Of a stretch of 64,000 nt of DNA, positions 26,650 through 35,792 are shown one piece after another. A program made the position numbers and the translations under genes. Source of the stretch: Caulobacter sp. FWC2. GTDB lineage: Bacteria; Pseudomonadota; Alphaproteobacteria; Caulobacterales; Caulobacteraceae. Positions within the stretch are counted from its first letter, which is position 1. Every line of letters starts with the position of its first letter. The stretch is taken from NCBI RefSeq assembly GCF_002742625.1, contig NZ_PEBF01000001.1:1922001-1986000 (forward strand), read 5' to 3'. The notes under the pieces are model-generated. The model was not told the origin of the DNA, made no database searches, and saw only the letters and a program-made list of their open reading frames with translations.

Positions 26650-28599
26650 ATGTCGATGTTCACGCAATTCAAAGCGTCTTCCCAGCCCCAGGCCGCGATC
26701 CTGGAAGTCCGGCGCCTGGCCCAGGCCATGAAGAATGGCGACTATGCTGATCGGGCAAATCTTCAGGCCGCCACGGGGGAAGCTCGTGAAATCCTTCTCG
26801 CGGTCAATGCTCTCCTCGATGAGGGACTGCAGCCTGTCCGGGCGCTGGGCGAAAGCCTGAGGTTCATGTCGGTCGAGCACGACCGGGGCGACATCGACGT
26901 CCAGGTGCCCGTCGCCCAGTTCAAGGGCGAACTCGCGACGATGGCGAGCGACGTCAACTCGCTGGTGAATGCGCACATCGCGGCAAAGAAGAAGGCCATG
27001 GCCTGCGTCAAGGCATTCGGTGATGGAGACTTCGAAGCGGCCCTGGAGTCTTTCCCGGGCAAGAAGGCCTTTATCAACGAGACCATCGAGACGCTGCGGG
27101 CCAATCTCAAGGGCCTGATCGCCGAGATGAACCACATGTCCGACGAGCATGATCGCGGCGATATCGACGTCTTCGTGCCGGTCGAGAAGTTCAAGGGGGA
27201 CTTCGCGGCCATGGCCCGTGGCGTCAACACCATGGTGGCGGGGCACATCGCCGTCAAAAAGAAGGCCATGGCCTGCATCAAGGAGTTCGGCGACGGGAAC
27301 TTCAGCGCGCCTCTAGAGCAGTTCCCCGGCAAGAAGGCCTTCATCAACGACACGGTCGAGACGCTGCGCGGCAACCTCACCGCGATCACCGTCGAGATCC
27401 AGAAGCTGATTGCCGTGTCCATGGCGGGGGAGCTCAGCAAGCGCGGAGAGCCCGGCCGCTTCGTGGGCGATTTCGCCCAGCTCGTGATGGGCATCAATGG
27501 CATGCTGGATGCGATCCTGCTGCCGATCGCCGAAGGCAACCGGGTTCTCGAGAAAGTCAGCGGTGGCGACCTGACCGAGCGGGTCGAGATCGAGTGCGAA
27601 GGTGACCATCGTCGGATGCGAGACGCCATCAACGGCTTGGTCGACAGTCTCACCAAGTTCGCGGGGGATGTTTCCAGCGCCGCCGACCAGGTGGCGGCCG
27701 GCAGCCAGGAACTCTCCGCCAGCGCCGATCAGATGAGCCAAGGCACGACCGAACAGGCTTCCGCGGCCGAGCAGGCGTCGGCCTCGATGGAAGAGATGGC
27801 TTCCAACATCAAGCAGAACGCCGACAACGCCGCCCAGACCGAGAAGATCGCCCGCCAGTCCGCCGCGGACGCCGAAACCTCGGGGCAGGCGGTGAACAAG
27901 GCGGTCGAAGCCATGCAGACCATCGCCGACAAGATCGCCATCGTGCAGGAGATCGCGCGCCAGACCGATCTCCTGGCCCTGAACGCGGCCGTCGAGGCCG
28001 CCCGCGCCGGCGAGTATGGCCGCGGCTTCGCGGTGGTCGCATCGGAAGTGCGCAAGCTGGCTGAGCGCTCGCAAAGCGCCGCCACGGAAATCAGCGCGGT
28101 CTCGTCCGATACGGTGAAGGCTGCCCGATCGGCCGGTGAGATGCTGACCACTCTCGTGCCCAACATCCGAAAGACCGCCGAGCTGGTTTTCGAAATCAGC
28201 GCCGCCTGCCGCGAGCAGGACATCGGAGCCTCGCAGGTCAACGAAGCCATCCAGCAACTGGACAAGGTCATCCAGCAGAACGCCTCGGCCGCCGAACAGA
28301 TGTCCGCCACCTCCGAGGAACTGGCCGCCCAGGCCGAGGAACTGCAGGGCTCGATGGCCTATTTCCATCTCAGCGAATCCCCGGACGCCGTTCGGAGGCA
28401 GGGCTTCGGGAGCAGCATCAGGGCGCGAACCGGCGCCAGGGCGGAAACGCATGGACGAGCCGGGAGGTCGCTTGCCAAGGGCGTCATCGGACGCTCTTCC
28501 GTGGCCGCCCAGCAGTCCCAGGTCACCGGGTTCGTCTTGGACCTGCAGCAAGGCCGTCCCGACGCGGAGGACACCCATTTCAAAAGCTACGGCGCCTGA
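26650..28599 (+). CDS. Soluble methyl-accepting chemotaxis protein with tandem HAMP-like repeats
   Basis: A 649-residue chemoreceptor with no membrane segment, so cytoplasmic. Residues about 74-163 and 164-253 are a near-identical 90-residue repeat, with shared blocks [25 protein letters not shown] and ETLR: a poly-HAMP-type stalk. A HAMP segment then leads into the signalling domain with the hairpin tip [20 protein letters not shown] and [20 protein letters not shown]. The C-terminal tail of about 75 residues is Arg/Ala-rich and ends without a CheR-binding pentapeptide. AAGGAAG at 26629-26640 region precedes the ATG. What it senses is unknown; no other che gene is nearby. Confidence 0.9.
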   Translation: MSMFTQFKASSQPQAAILEVRRLAQAMKNGDYADRANLQAATGEAREILLAVNALLDEGLQPVRALGESLRFMSVEHDRGDIDVQVPVAQFKGELATMASDVNSLVNAHIAAKKKAMACVKAFGDGDFEAALESFPGKKAFINETIETLRANLKGLIAEMNHMSDEHDRGDIDVFVPVEKFKGDFAAMARGVNTMVAGHIAVKKKAMACIKEFGDGNFSAPLEQFPGKKAFINDTVETLRGNLTAITVEIQKLIAVSMAGELSKRGEPGRFVGDFAQLVMGINGMLDAILLPIAEGNRVLEKVSGGDLTERVEIECEGDHRRMRDAINGLVDSLTKFAGDVSSAADQVAAGSQELSASADQMSQGTTEQASAAEQASASMEEMASNIKQNADNAAQTEKIARQSAADAETSGQAVNKAVEAMQTIADKIAIVQEIARQTDLLALNAAVEAARAGEYGRGFAVVASEVRKLAERSQSAATEISAVSSDTVKAARSAGEMLTTLVPNIRKTAELVFEISAACREQDIGASQVNEAIQQLDKVIQQNASAAEQMSATSEELAAQAEELQGSMAYFHLSESPDAVRRQGFGSSIRARTGARAETHGRAGRSLAKGVIGRSSVAAQQSQVTGFVLDLQQGRPDAEDTHFKSYGA

Positions 28600-28670
28600 C
28601 GCGGACTGTCGAAGTCTAGGCCTGGGGCTGGCGCCGCCTGCGCATCAAAGGTGCCGAACCTCAGCGCGCG

Positions 28671-29912
28671 TCAAATTCCCCTGGCGCTGTTCCAAGCCAG
28701 GAACTTGGCCTCGATCTGCTCGAACAGCGCTGATCGCGCGGCGTGGGGATTGTTGTCGCCAGCGCAGCTAAACCACACCGCCGCCAGAAGGCGGGCCAGC
28801 ACGCTGGCGTGCAGAACGAGATTGTCGCCGGAAAGACCGAACACCCGGCCAAGGCTGTCGCGCAGCGTTCCGCCGTACGAAAACCGGATCACCCCGCCCG
28901 CCGGGGCAAGTTCGCGACGACGCACCGTCGCCAAGAACAGGCGGCGGCGGCGGATTACGGCCGGCGAGGGCGCCTCGGCCGTGACATGCAGGCGCAAAGC
29001 CGCGAACAGCGCCTCGGGGGTCAGGATGCCTTCGACGGAGGGCGGGCCATCATTCCGGGCGGCGGCTTCATCGGTCATTGTCTGGACCTGGCCACGGATG
29101 GCGCCGGCGACGAGATCCTCGATCGAGCGGAAATGGTGGGTGACCGAGCCCGTGGTTACGCCCGCGCGCGTGGCCACCGCGCGGTGGGTCAGGCCCGAAA
29201 GGCCCTTGTCCTCGACGACTTCGGCGGCGGCCTGGGCGATGCGCATGGCCGCCGGCTGCACGGAGCCGAAAGGCCGGGTCCCCGCTGTGCGTTCGGCCAA
29301 GGGCGTCGCGCCCCGCATCGGGCGGATCGAGGCCCCCAGCCAAAGGGTGGCGAAATGCTCCGCCATCTCGGTGAGGGCGGCGCTTTCGAGCGCTGGGGAC
29401 CAGGCCGATAGGCTGTAGAGCGCCTCGTGCTCGAAGAAGGCGTGCAGAATCCGCCCGTCGATCGGCGCAAGGCCGAAGCGCTCGGCGGCCTCGATCCAGA
29501 AGTCTCGCCACAGACCAGTCCATACCGCCGCGATCCCCTGTCCAGGCGCGGCGGTGACGGCTTCCTGGTAGATCAGCGCCAGGCGACGGCCATCGCTCGC
29601 CCAGGCCTGGATCACGTGCAGCAGCGCCAGAGCCGCGCCGTCCGGCGAGCGGGGCAGGGCGGCGATCTCCCGCGCGCGACCTTCCTGCCAGGCGCGGGTC
29701 TCTTCCAGGCCTTGCTTGAACACGGCCAGTAACAAACGTTCTAAGTTGCCGAAGTTGTAGTTGATCGCGCTGGCCGAGGTTCCGGCCAGGGCGGCGATGG
29801 CGCGCGCCGAGGCGGCGGCAATTCCCCCTTCGGCGACCAGGGTCGCGGCGGCTGCGATCAGGCGCTGGCGCGTGTTGTCCTGCAGCTCCGGGCTTCCGAA
29901 GTGTGAGGGCAT
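28671..29912 (-). CDS. Double TetR-family regulator (two TetR units fused)
   Basis: One frame encodes two TetR-like halves. From the ATG at 29957, helix-turn-helix 1 covers about residues 29-80 (TRQRLIAAAATLVAEGG, AGTSASAINYNFGNLERLLL) and a second, full-length unit begins near residue 236 (AQAAAEVVEDKGLSGLTHRA, AGVTTGSVTHHFRSIEDLV). TetR proteins normally have one helix-turn-helix and dimerise, so this resembles a covalent dimer. I chose the ATG at 29912 (MPSHFGSPELQDN) because the first 15 residues of the longer form are low-complexity. The gene is divergent from a TonB receptor and phosphatase, which it probably represses. Confidence 0.85.
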   Translation of the reverse strand: MPSHFGSPELQDNTRQRLIAAAATLVAEGGIAAASARAIAALAGTSASAINYNFGNLERLLLAVFKQGLEETRAWQEGRAREIAALPRSPDGAALALLHVIQAWASDGRRLALIYQEAVTAAPGQGIAAVWTGLWRDFWIEAAERFGLAPIDGRILHAFFEHEALYSLSAWSPALESAALTEMAEHFATLWLGASIRPMRGATPLAERTAGTRPFGSVQPAAMRIAQAAAEVVEDKGLSGLTHRAVATRAGVTTGSVTHHFRSIEDLVAGAIRGQVQTMTDEAAARNDGPPSVEGILTPEALFAALRLHVTAEAPSPAVIRRRRLFLATVRRRELAPAGGVIRFSYGGTLRDSLGRVFGLSGDNLVLHASVLARLLAAVWFSCAGDNNPHAARSALFEQIEAKFLAWNSARGI

Positions 29913-30034
29913 CGCGGGCGACGCTGAGGTTGTGGCAAGGGGTGGGTGAGTGGGCATGAGGCATATTCCCTACCCGGATGAGCGGAGCAAGTCAGGCGCT
30001 TATCGGGCTGTGACCTTCGTGCAATTGAAACATA

Positions 30035-30050
30035 ACATTCGTTCTAATGT
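30035..30050. promoter_or_regulatory. Candidate TetR operator before the TonB receptor
   Basis: ACATT-CGTTCT-AATGT is a 5-bp inverted repeat in the AT-rich centre of the divergent gap between the double TetR gene and the TonB receptor. It lies 64 bases before the receptor start. Binding is inferred from position only. Confidence 0.4.
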
Positions 30051-30113
30051 CACGCGCTACGCCTAGATGCGCCCCAGCCCGGCTGGTCAGCCGGAAGGTA
30101 AAGGGGACTCACG

Positions 30114-32397
30114 ATGAAACGGCCTATCGAGATGTCGGCGCTGCGCGTCGGCCTGCTGACGAGCGCGGCGGCCCTGGCCCTGTGCGGCGCGGCCCGCGCG
30201 GCGGACAACGCCGCCGCCTCAGGAGACAGCGCGACCAGCCTCGAGGAGGTCGTGGTCACCGCCCAGAAGCGCAAGACCAACCTGCAGGACACGCCGATCG
30301 CTATCTCGGCCATGGACAGCGAGGCCCTGAAGGCCCGTCACGTCCAGTCGGTGGAAGATCTGGGCGACGGCTCGATCCCATCGCTGCGCGTGGCCCCGTT
30401 CTTCGCCCGCAAGTCTGCGCTGACGATCGGCATGCGCGGCATCGGCGCCCTGGGCGACGCCAACCAGCCGGCTCGCGACCAAGCCGTCGGCGTCTATGTC
30501 AACGGCGTCTATCTGGGCCGCGCCCAAGGCCTGGGCTCGGCGCTGTATGATGTCGAGCGCATCGAGGTACTGAAGGGCCCGCAGGGCACGCTGTTCGGCC
30601 GCAACACCGAAGGTGGCGCGGTCAGCATCGTCACCAAGGCCCCGACGGGGGTGTTCGGCATGAACACCACGCTCGGCTACGGCAACTACAACGCCTACAA
30701 GCTGGAGACGCACATCGACCTGCCGGCGTACAACGGCTTCAGCTTCAAGGTCGACGCCCTGCTCAGCAAGCGCGACGGCACGACAACCAATCCGACCACC
30801 ACGGGCCAGCCCGACTTCAACAGCTACGACAAGCGTGGCGTGAACCTGGAGTTCGCCTGGCGTCCGTCGGAGACCTTCACCGCAGACTACGCCTACGACC
30901 TCTCATATGACGGCTCGACCCCGTACTATGTGCAGCTGGAAAAGAAGGGCGCCCTGGCCCTGGCCCCGTTGGCGCCGGCCCAGCCGGACCGCGCCGATCG
31001 CGCGAACGTCGGCGTACCGCTGCAGATGAGCGAGGGCGACACCTGGGGGCACCGCCTGAACCTGACCTGGAAACTGGGTGACAACCTGGACCTCAAGTCG
31101 ATCAGCTCGTACCGCAAGCTGACCCAGACCCAGTTCGACAACGGCGCGGCGGCCCTGTCGGTGTTCGCGCCGAACGGCACCTTCGCTCGCTACAGTGTGG
31201 CCCGCGTCTGGCAGGACCAGGTCAGCCAGGAGCTGCAGCTGGTCGGCAAGACCGACCGCATCGAATATGTCGGCGGCGTCTTCTATTTCCGCGAGAAGGT
31301 CCGGGACAACGCCCAGACCCCGAACTCGCTGCAGTGGAACGCGAACGGAACGGCCTATACGACCCTGTCGCTGGACTTCAACACGATATCGCTGGACCGG
31401 GCCAGCCACGTGACGACGACCAGCTACGGCGCCTTTGGCCAGGCCGCCTGGACGCCGGCGGTCCTCGACGACAAGCTGCACGTCACCGTCGGCGGCCGCT
31501 ATACCAAGGACGCCAAGAAGGGCGACCTCGATACCGTCAACGGCGCGACGCCGTCCTATGTCGACGCCAACAAGAACACGGTCGTCGGCAAGATCCCGCT
31601 GGACGAGTCCTGGAGCCACTTCGACCCGCTCGTCAGCGTGGCCTATGAGGTGACCCCGGACATCAATGTCTATGGCCGGTGGGCCACGGGCTACAAGGCC
31701 GGCGGCGCCAACTCGCGCTCGCTGACCTACCGCGCCTATGACCCGGAAAAAGGTCGAGATGTTCGAGGTCGGGGCCAAGACCGAGTTCTGGAACCGCCGC
31801 GCCCGCCTGAATGTCGCGGTCTTCACCGGGGACATCAAGGACGCCCAGGTCGACTTCAACGTGCTGATCCTCAACAACAACCGCGGCACGCTGGAGACCA
31901 CCAACGCCGCCACGGGCAAGACCAAGGGCTTCGAGCTGGACTTCGCGCTGGTCCCGGTCGAGGGCCTGACCCTGTCGGGCGCCTACGCCTATACCGACAT
32001 CAAGCTGTCCAAGGCGTTCAACCCGTTCACCAACGCCCAGTCGAGCATCTATCCGCTGTACAGCCCCAAGAACGCTGGCAGCATGGCCGTGGACTATGTC
32101 CGCCCGGCCTTCGGCGCGACGTTCAAGGCCCACCTGGACGCCAACTTCGCCGATGCCCAGATGACCAGCACCACGGACCCGACCTTGAGCGACAAGTCGT
32201 TCACGGTGAATGGCCGTCTAGCCCTGGCCGACATCAGGCTGTCCGAGGGCGCTCCGGCCCTGCAGCTGTCGGTCTGGTCGCGCAACCTTACCAACGAGTC
32301 CTACGCCTTCCTGCGCAACACCAACGCCGCCCTGGGCACGTACGCGATCTACAACGAGCCGCGCACCTTCGGCGTCGAAGCCAACGTGAAGTTCTAG
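30114..32397 (+). pseudogene. TonB-dependent receptor, broken by a one-base frameshift
   Basis: The gene opens with a signal peptide (LRVGLLTSAAALALCGAARA), a TonB-box region (SLEEVVVTAQKRK) and a plug domain (VYVNGVYLGRAQGLGSALYD, then KGPQGTLFGRNTEGGAVSI). The barrel continues in frame to about 31746, then switches frame at the A5 run 31747-31751: upstream reads YDPEK, and the other frame resumes VEMFEVGAKTEFWNRRARLN and runs to the proper C-terminal Phe (FGVEANVKF) at 32394. One extra A explains it; without it the protein would be 760 residues, normal for the family. It is either a real inactivating mutation or a homopolymer sequencing error. AAGGGG precedes the ATG. The substrate is unknown. 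Confidence 0.85.
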
Positions 32398-32415
32398 GGG
32401 ATGGGAGCCTCGAAC

Positions 32416-33486
32416 ATGGATCGTCGTCTGTTCCTCACGGCCGCTGGCGCGCTGGCGCTGGCGCCCGCCGCCCGCGCCGCGACCCTGCTGGACTCCAAGG
32501 CCGAACGCACCGCACCCGGCGTCGTCCGCCTCGACTGGACCGGCGCACAGGCCGTCTCTGTCCTGGTCTCGGGCGACCCCGACGCCCGGAAGGGGGTCAT
32601 GCGTCCCCTGAAGACGGCGGCCGGGAGCTCGGCCAGCGTGGACGCTCCGGTCTCGCCGCGTCCGTACTTCCTTGTGACGGCCGCCGACGGCCGCCAGACC
32701 CGGGTGGCCGAGCGTCTGCTGCCGCTGCAGGGCGGCCGAAACTTCCGTGACCTTGGCGGCTGGCGCGCCGCCGACGGCCGGCAGGTCAAGTGGGGCAAGA
32801 TCTATCGCTCGGGCGTGATGGCCAACCTGACCCTGACCGACCTTGAGTACCTGAAGGCGCTCGGCATCCTGACCATCTGCGACCTACGCAGCCCGCAAGA
32901 ACGCGCCAGTGAGCCGAGCCCCTTCCTGAAGACGCCGGGTCCCAAGGTCGTGGCCACCGACTACGACATGAGCGCTTCGATGGCGGCCTTCATGACGATG
33001 AAGACCCGCGAGGACGCGATCCAGGGCTTCGCCGACGCCTATGTCGGTTTCCTGGACATGCTGACCCCGCACTACACCGACCTGTTCGCGCGGCTCGTGG
33101 CCAACGAGGGGCCGCTGGCCTTCAACTGCAGCGCCGGCAAGGACCGCACGGGGATGGCTTCGGCCCTGATCCTGTCGGTGCTGGGGGCGTCGCGCGAGAC
33201 GGTGCTGACCGACTACGGCCTGACTCAGGTCTACACGCCGCCGTCCTACTACGCGAAGATGGCCCAAAGCGGTGCCGGCGCCAGCGTGACAGCCCAGCAG
33301 ATGCAGGCCCTGTCCAAGCTGCCGCCGGAGGTGTTGCAGGTGATCATGGGCTCGGATCCCGAGGTCATGCGCCGGGCTCTGGCGAGCATCGACGCCAAGT
33401 ACGGCGGGCCGGTCGCCCTGACCAAGGCGCGCTTTGGCCTCACCGACGCCAAGATCGCCAAGCTGCGCGCCGCCTACCTGGTTTAG
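32416..33486 (+). CDS. Exported tyrosine-phosphatase-like protein
   Basis: About 356 residues starting MDRRLFLTAAGALALAPAARA, a Tat-like signal peptide. An Ig-like N-terminal part is followed by a phosphatase domain of the bacterial Y_phosphatase3 type (GGRNFRDLGGWRAADGRQVK, YRSGVMANLTLTDLEYL). The P-loop is FNCSAGKDRTGMAS: the CX5R cysteine and arginine are present, but Asn replaces the usual preceding His. The K-D pair in the loop resembles mycobacterial PtpB, which also attacks phosphoinositides. It lies 3-18 bases after the TonB receptor and is probably in the same operon, suggesting release of phosphate from an imported substrate. An ATG at 32401 would add five residues. The stop overlaps the convergent TetR stop. 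Confidence 0.82.
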   Translation: MDRRLFLTAAGALALAPAARAATLLDSKAERTAPGVVRLDWTGAQAVSVLVSGDPDARKGVMRPLKTAAGSSASVDAPVSPRPYFLVTAADGRQTRVAERLLPLQGGRNFRDLGGWRAADGRQVKWGKIYRSGVMANLTLTDLEYLKALGILTICDLRSPQERASEPSPFLKTPGPKVVATDYDMSASMAAFMTMKTREDAIQGFADAYVGFLDMLTPHYTDLFARLVANEGPLAFNCSAGKDRTGMASALILSVLGASRETVLTDYGLTQVYTPPSYYAKMAQSGAGASVTAQQMQALSKLPPEVLQVIMGSDPEVMRRALASIDAKYGGPVALTKARFGLTDAKIAKLRAAYLV

Positions 33487-34172
33487 TCGAAAACGCCAGC
33501 TTCTCTCGCGGTCCTACGCCCCGGCTCACGCTCTGCGCCGGGGCGTAGGCTTTCCGCCGAAGAGTCCTCCTGTTCGATAGGAGGTGTGACCCCGTGCTCG
33601 CGCAGCAGGATCTCCCAGCCCCGGATCATGCTGGTCGCCGCCTGCGCATGGCCCAGGCCGCGGAAGCTCACGCCCGCTCCCTCGAGAAGCATCAGCAGTC
33701 CGCCGACCAGCAGATCGGGCGCCTCGACGCCGGCCTGTTCGGCGGCTTCCAGGAGATGGGTGCGCAGCCGCGTCCTGTAGAGCTCGCAGACCCTTCGGAT
33801 CACGTGATGATCTTCGTGGATCTCGACCTCGAGGTTCGACAGAAGCCAGCCGCGATAGGCGGGGTGTTCGATCTTGGCCGCCGCCGCCGCTACGATCGCG
33901 TGAAACTGCGCCATGGGCGTGACCGAGAGCCGCTTGGCGATGGTCGCGAGTTCTTCCAGGTCATCGAGCGCCAACGTGCTGAGACAGGCCGCGGCTAGAT
34001 CGTCCTTGGACTGGAAATAGCGATAGAAGGTGGACTTGGTCAGGCCGCTGCGGGCGGCGATGTCGTTGACCGAGACGGCGCGAAAGCCGTGTTCATAGAA
34101 GAGGGCGGTCGCCGCCTCGATGAGACGGTCATTCGGCGTGTCCAGTGTCGGGATCTTGGCGCTCACGAGCAA
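33483..34172 (-). CDS. TetR-family regulator, last gene of the efflux operon
   Basis: A 229-residue TetR protein: the helix-turn-helix covers about residues 14-60 (DRLIEAATALFYEHGFRAVS, ARSGLTKSTFYRYFQSKDDL), followed by a helical ligand-binding domain and a charged, probably disordered tail of about 30 residues. It lies 60 bases downstream of emrB on the same strand and may be cotranscribed with the efflux genes. A second TetR gene is divergent from the operon's first gene, so the system may have two regulators. The ligand is unknown. Confidence 0.85.
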   Translation of the reverse strand: MLVSAKIPTLDTPNDRLIEAATALFYEHGFRAVSVNDIAARSGLTKSTFYRYFQSKDDLAAACLSTLALDDLEELATIAKRLSVTPMAQFHAIVAAAAAKIEHPAYRGWLLSNLEVEIHEDHHVIRRVCELYRTRLRTHLLEAAEQAGVEAPDLLVGGLLMLLEGAGVSFRGLGHAQAATSMIRGWEILLREHGVTPPIEQEDSSAESLRPGAEREPGRRTAREAGVFD

Positions 34173-34232
34173 AATCCTTGAAAGAGACGGTGAGGTCGCC
34201 CCGGCGGTTAGGCGCGCGGCGAGGTAGGGCGT

Positions 34233-35768
34233 TCAGTGAACCGCCGAGGTGTCGACGATGCGGGTCGGCTTCGGGGCCAGCCAGATGATCAAGGCCGAGG
34301 CGACGAACAGGATCGCCATGGCCAGGAACACCTGGTTGGTCGCCAGCATGACGCTCTGGCCCTGGACCAGCTGGTCGATGTTCCCCAGGGCCTGCTCGGA
34401 CGACATGCCGCTCGCGCCCATCTGGTCCATCACGCCCTGAGGATCGTTGAGAGTCCCCGCCAGGGCGGCGTGGTTGCGGCTGGCGTTGTCGGCCCAGACG
34501 GTCGTGACGACCGAGGTGGCGATAGCGCCCGACAGGGTTCGGCAGAAGTTCATCAGGCCAGCGGCGCTGGCGGTCTCCTTCTCGTCGACGCAGGCCAGGG
34601 CCAGGCCCGTCAGCGGCACGAAGAACAGCGGCATGCCGAAGCCCTGCAGCAGCAGCCAGTGGCCGATGTCGAAGAAGCCCATCTGCGAAGTGGCCAGGCT
34701 GCGCATGAAGGTGATCGCGCCCATCCAGACCAGGCCGATGAACACCAGGCGGCGCGGATCGACCTTGGTCGACATGCCGGCCGCGAAGGGCGCCATCAGC
34801 ACGGCCGTCACGCCCAGCAGAGCCGTGACGTAACCGGCGTCCGTGGCGGTGTAGCCCATGTTCTGCTGCAGCCACAGCGGCGTCAGGACGTTGATCCCGA
34901 AGAACGCGCCGAAGGCGACGCTCAGGGTGACGACGCTGGCGCTATAGCCGCGATGACGGAAGACGCGGAGATCGACGATCGGATCGGCGGCGGTCAGCTC
35001 CCAGATCAGGAAGGCCAGGAAACCCAGCAGGGCGACGATGGCGAGACCCGTGATCAGCGGCGAGGCGAACCACTCGTGCTCCTTGCCCAGGTCCACCATG
35101 ATCTGCAGCGCGCCGACCCAGACGACCAGCAAGCCCAGGCCCACCAGATCGACCTTCGCATGGGCGAGCGGCGTTTCGTGTTGGCGCAGCAGCTTCCAGG
35201 CGAACCAGCCGCAGATGGCGGCGACGGGCACGTTGATCCAGAAGATAAAGGCCCAGCCCGCATTGTCGCACAGGGTGCCGCCCAGGATCGGCCCCAGGAT
35301 CGGTGCGACCAGGGTTGTCATGGCCCACAGGCCCGTGGCGGCCGCGGCGTATTTCTTGGGGAAGACGCGCAACAGCAGGGTTTGGGACAGCGGCATCAAC
35401 GGGCCGCCACAAGCGCCCTGCAGGACGCGGAACAGCACCAGCAGGCTCAGCGACGGGGCCAGGCCGCACAGGAACGAGAAGAAGCCAAAGCCGACCATGC
35501 CGGCGACGAACACCTTCACCGCCCCGAACCGGGCCGACAGCCAGCCGGTCAGCGGCACCACGACCGCCTCGGCGACCGCGTAGGAGGTGATGACCCAGGT
35601 GCCCTGGCTGGGCGAGACGCCCAGGGCGCCGGCGATGTTCGACACCGAGACGTTGGCGATGGTGGTGTCCAGCACCACCAGGAAGTTCGCGGCGGCCAGC
35701 ACCAGGCCGGCGAAGATCATCGCCGGACCGGATAGCGCCGGCGCGGCGGGGGAGGAAGCCTGGGCCAT
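34233..35768 (-). CDS. EmrB-type MFS drug:H+ antiporter (DHA2, 14 helices)
   Basis: A 511-residue inner-membrane transporter with about 14 hydrophobic helices. Family signatures include TIANVSVSNIAGALGVSPSQ and TWVITSYAVAEAVVVPLTGW near helices 1-2, LSARFGAVKVF in the first loop and LFRVLQGACGGPLMPLSQTL around helix 4. DHA2/EmrB proteins export hydrophobic drugs by proton antiport through an EmrA adaptor and an outer-membrane channel. Both partners are encoded immediately upstream (24-base gap to the adaptor). The substrate is not predictable. Confidence 0.9.
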   Translation of the reverse strand: MAQASSPAAPALSGPAMIFAGLVLAAANFLVVLDTTIANVSVSNIAGALGVSPSQGTWVITSYAVAEAVVVPLTGWLSARFGAVKVFVAGMVGFGFFSFLCGLAPSLSLLVLFRVLQGACGGPLMPLSQTLLLRVFPKKYAAAATGLWAMTTLVAPILGPILGGTLCDNAGWAFIFWINVPVAAICGWFAWKLLRQHETPLAHAKVDLVGLGLLVVWVGALQIMVDLGKEHEWFASPLITGLAIVALLGFLAFLIWELTAADPIVDLRVFRHRGYSASVVTLSVAFGAFFGINVLTPLWLQQNMGYTATDAGYVTALLGVTAVLMAPFAAGMSTKVDPRRLVFIGLVWMGAITFMRSLATSQMGFFDIGHWLLLQGFGMPLFFVPLTGLALACVDEKETASAAGLMNFCRTLSGAIATSVVTTVWADNASRNHAALAGTLNDPQGVMDQMGASGMSSEQALGNIDQLVQGQSVMLATNQVFLAMAILFVASALIIWLAPKPTRIVDTSAVH

Positions 35769-35792
35769 GACGGCGGTCCCTTGGAGCTGGGC

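Noticed and set aside
31752..32750. Continuation of the TonB receptor's first frame beyond the A5 run
   Set aside because: After the run this frame loses all receptor similarity, while the other frame continues the barrel to a terminal Phe, so the apparent long product is a frameshift artefact.
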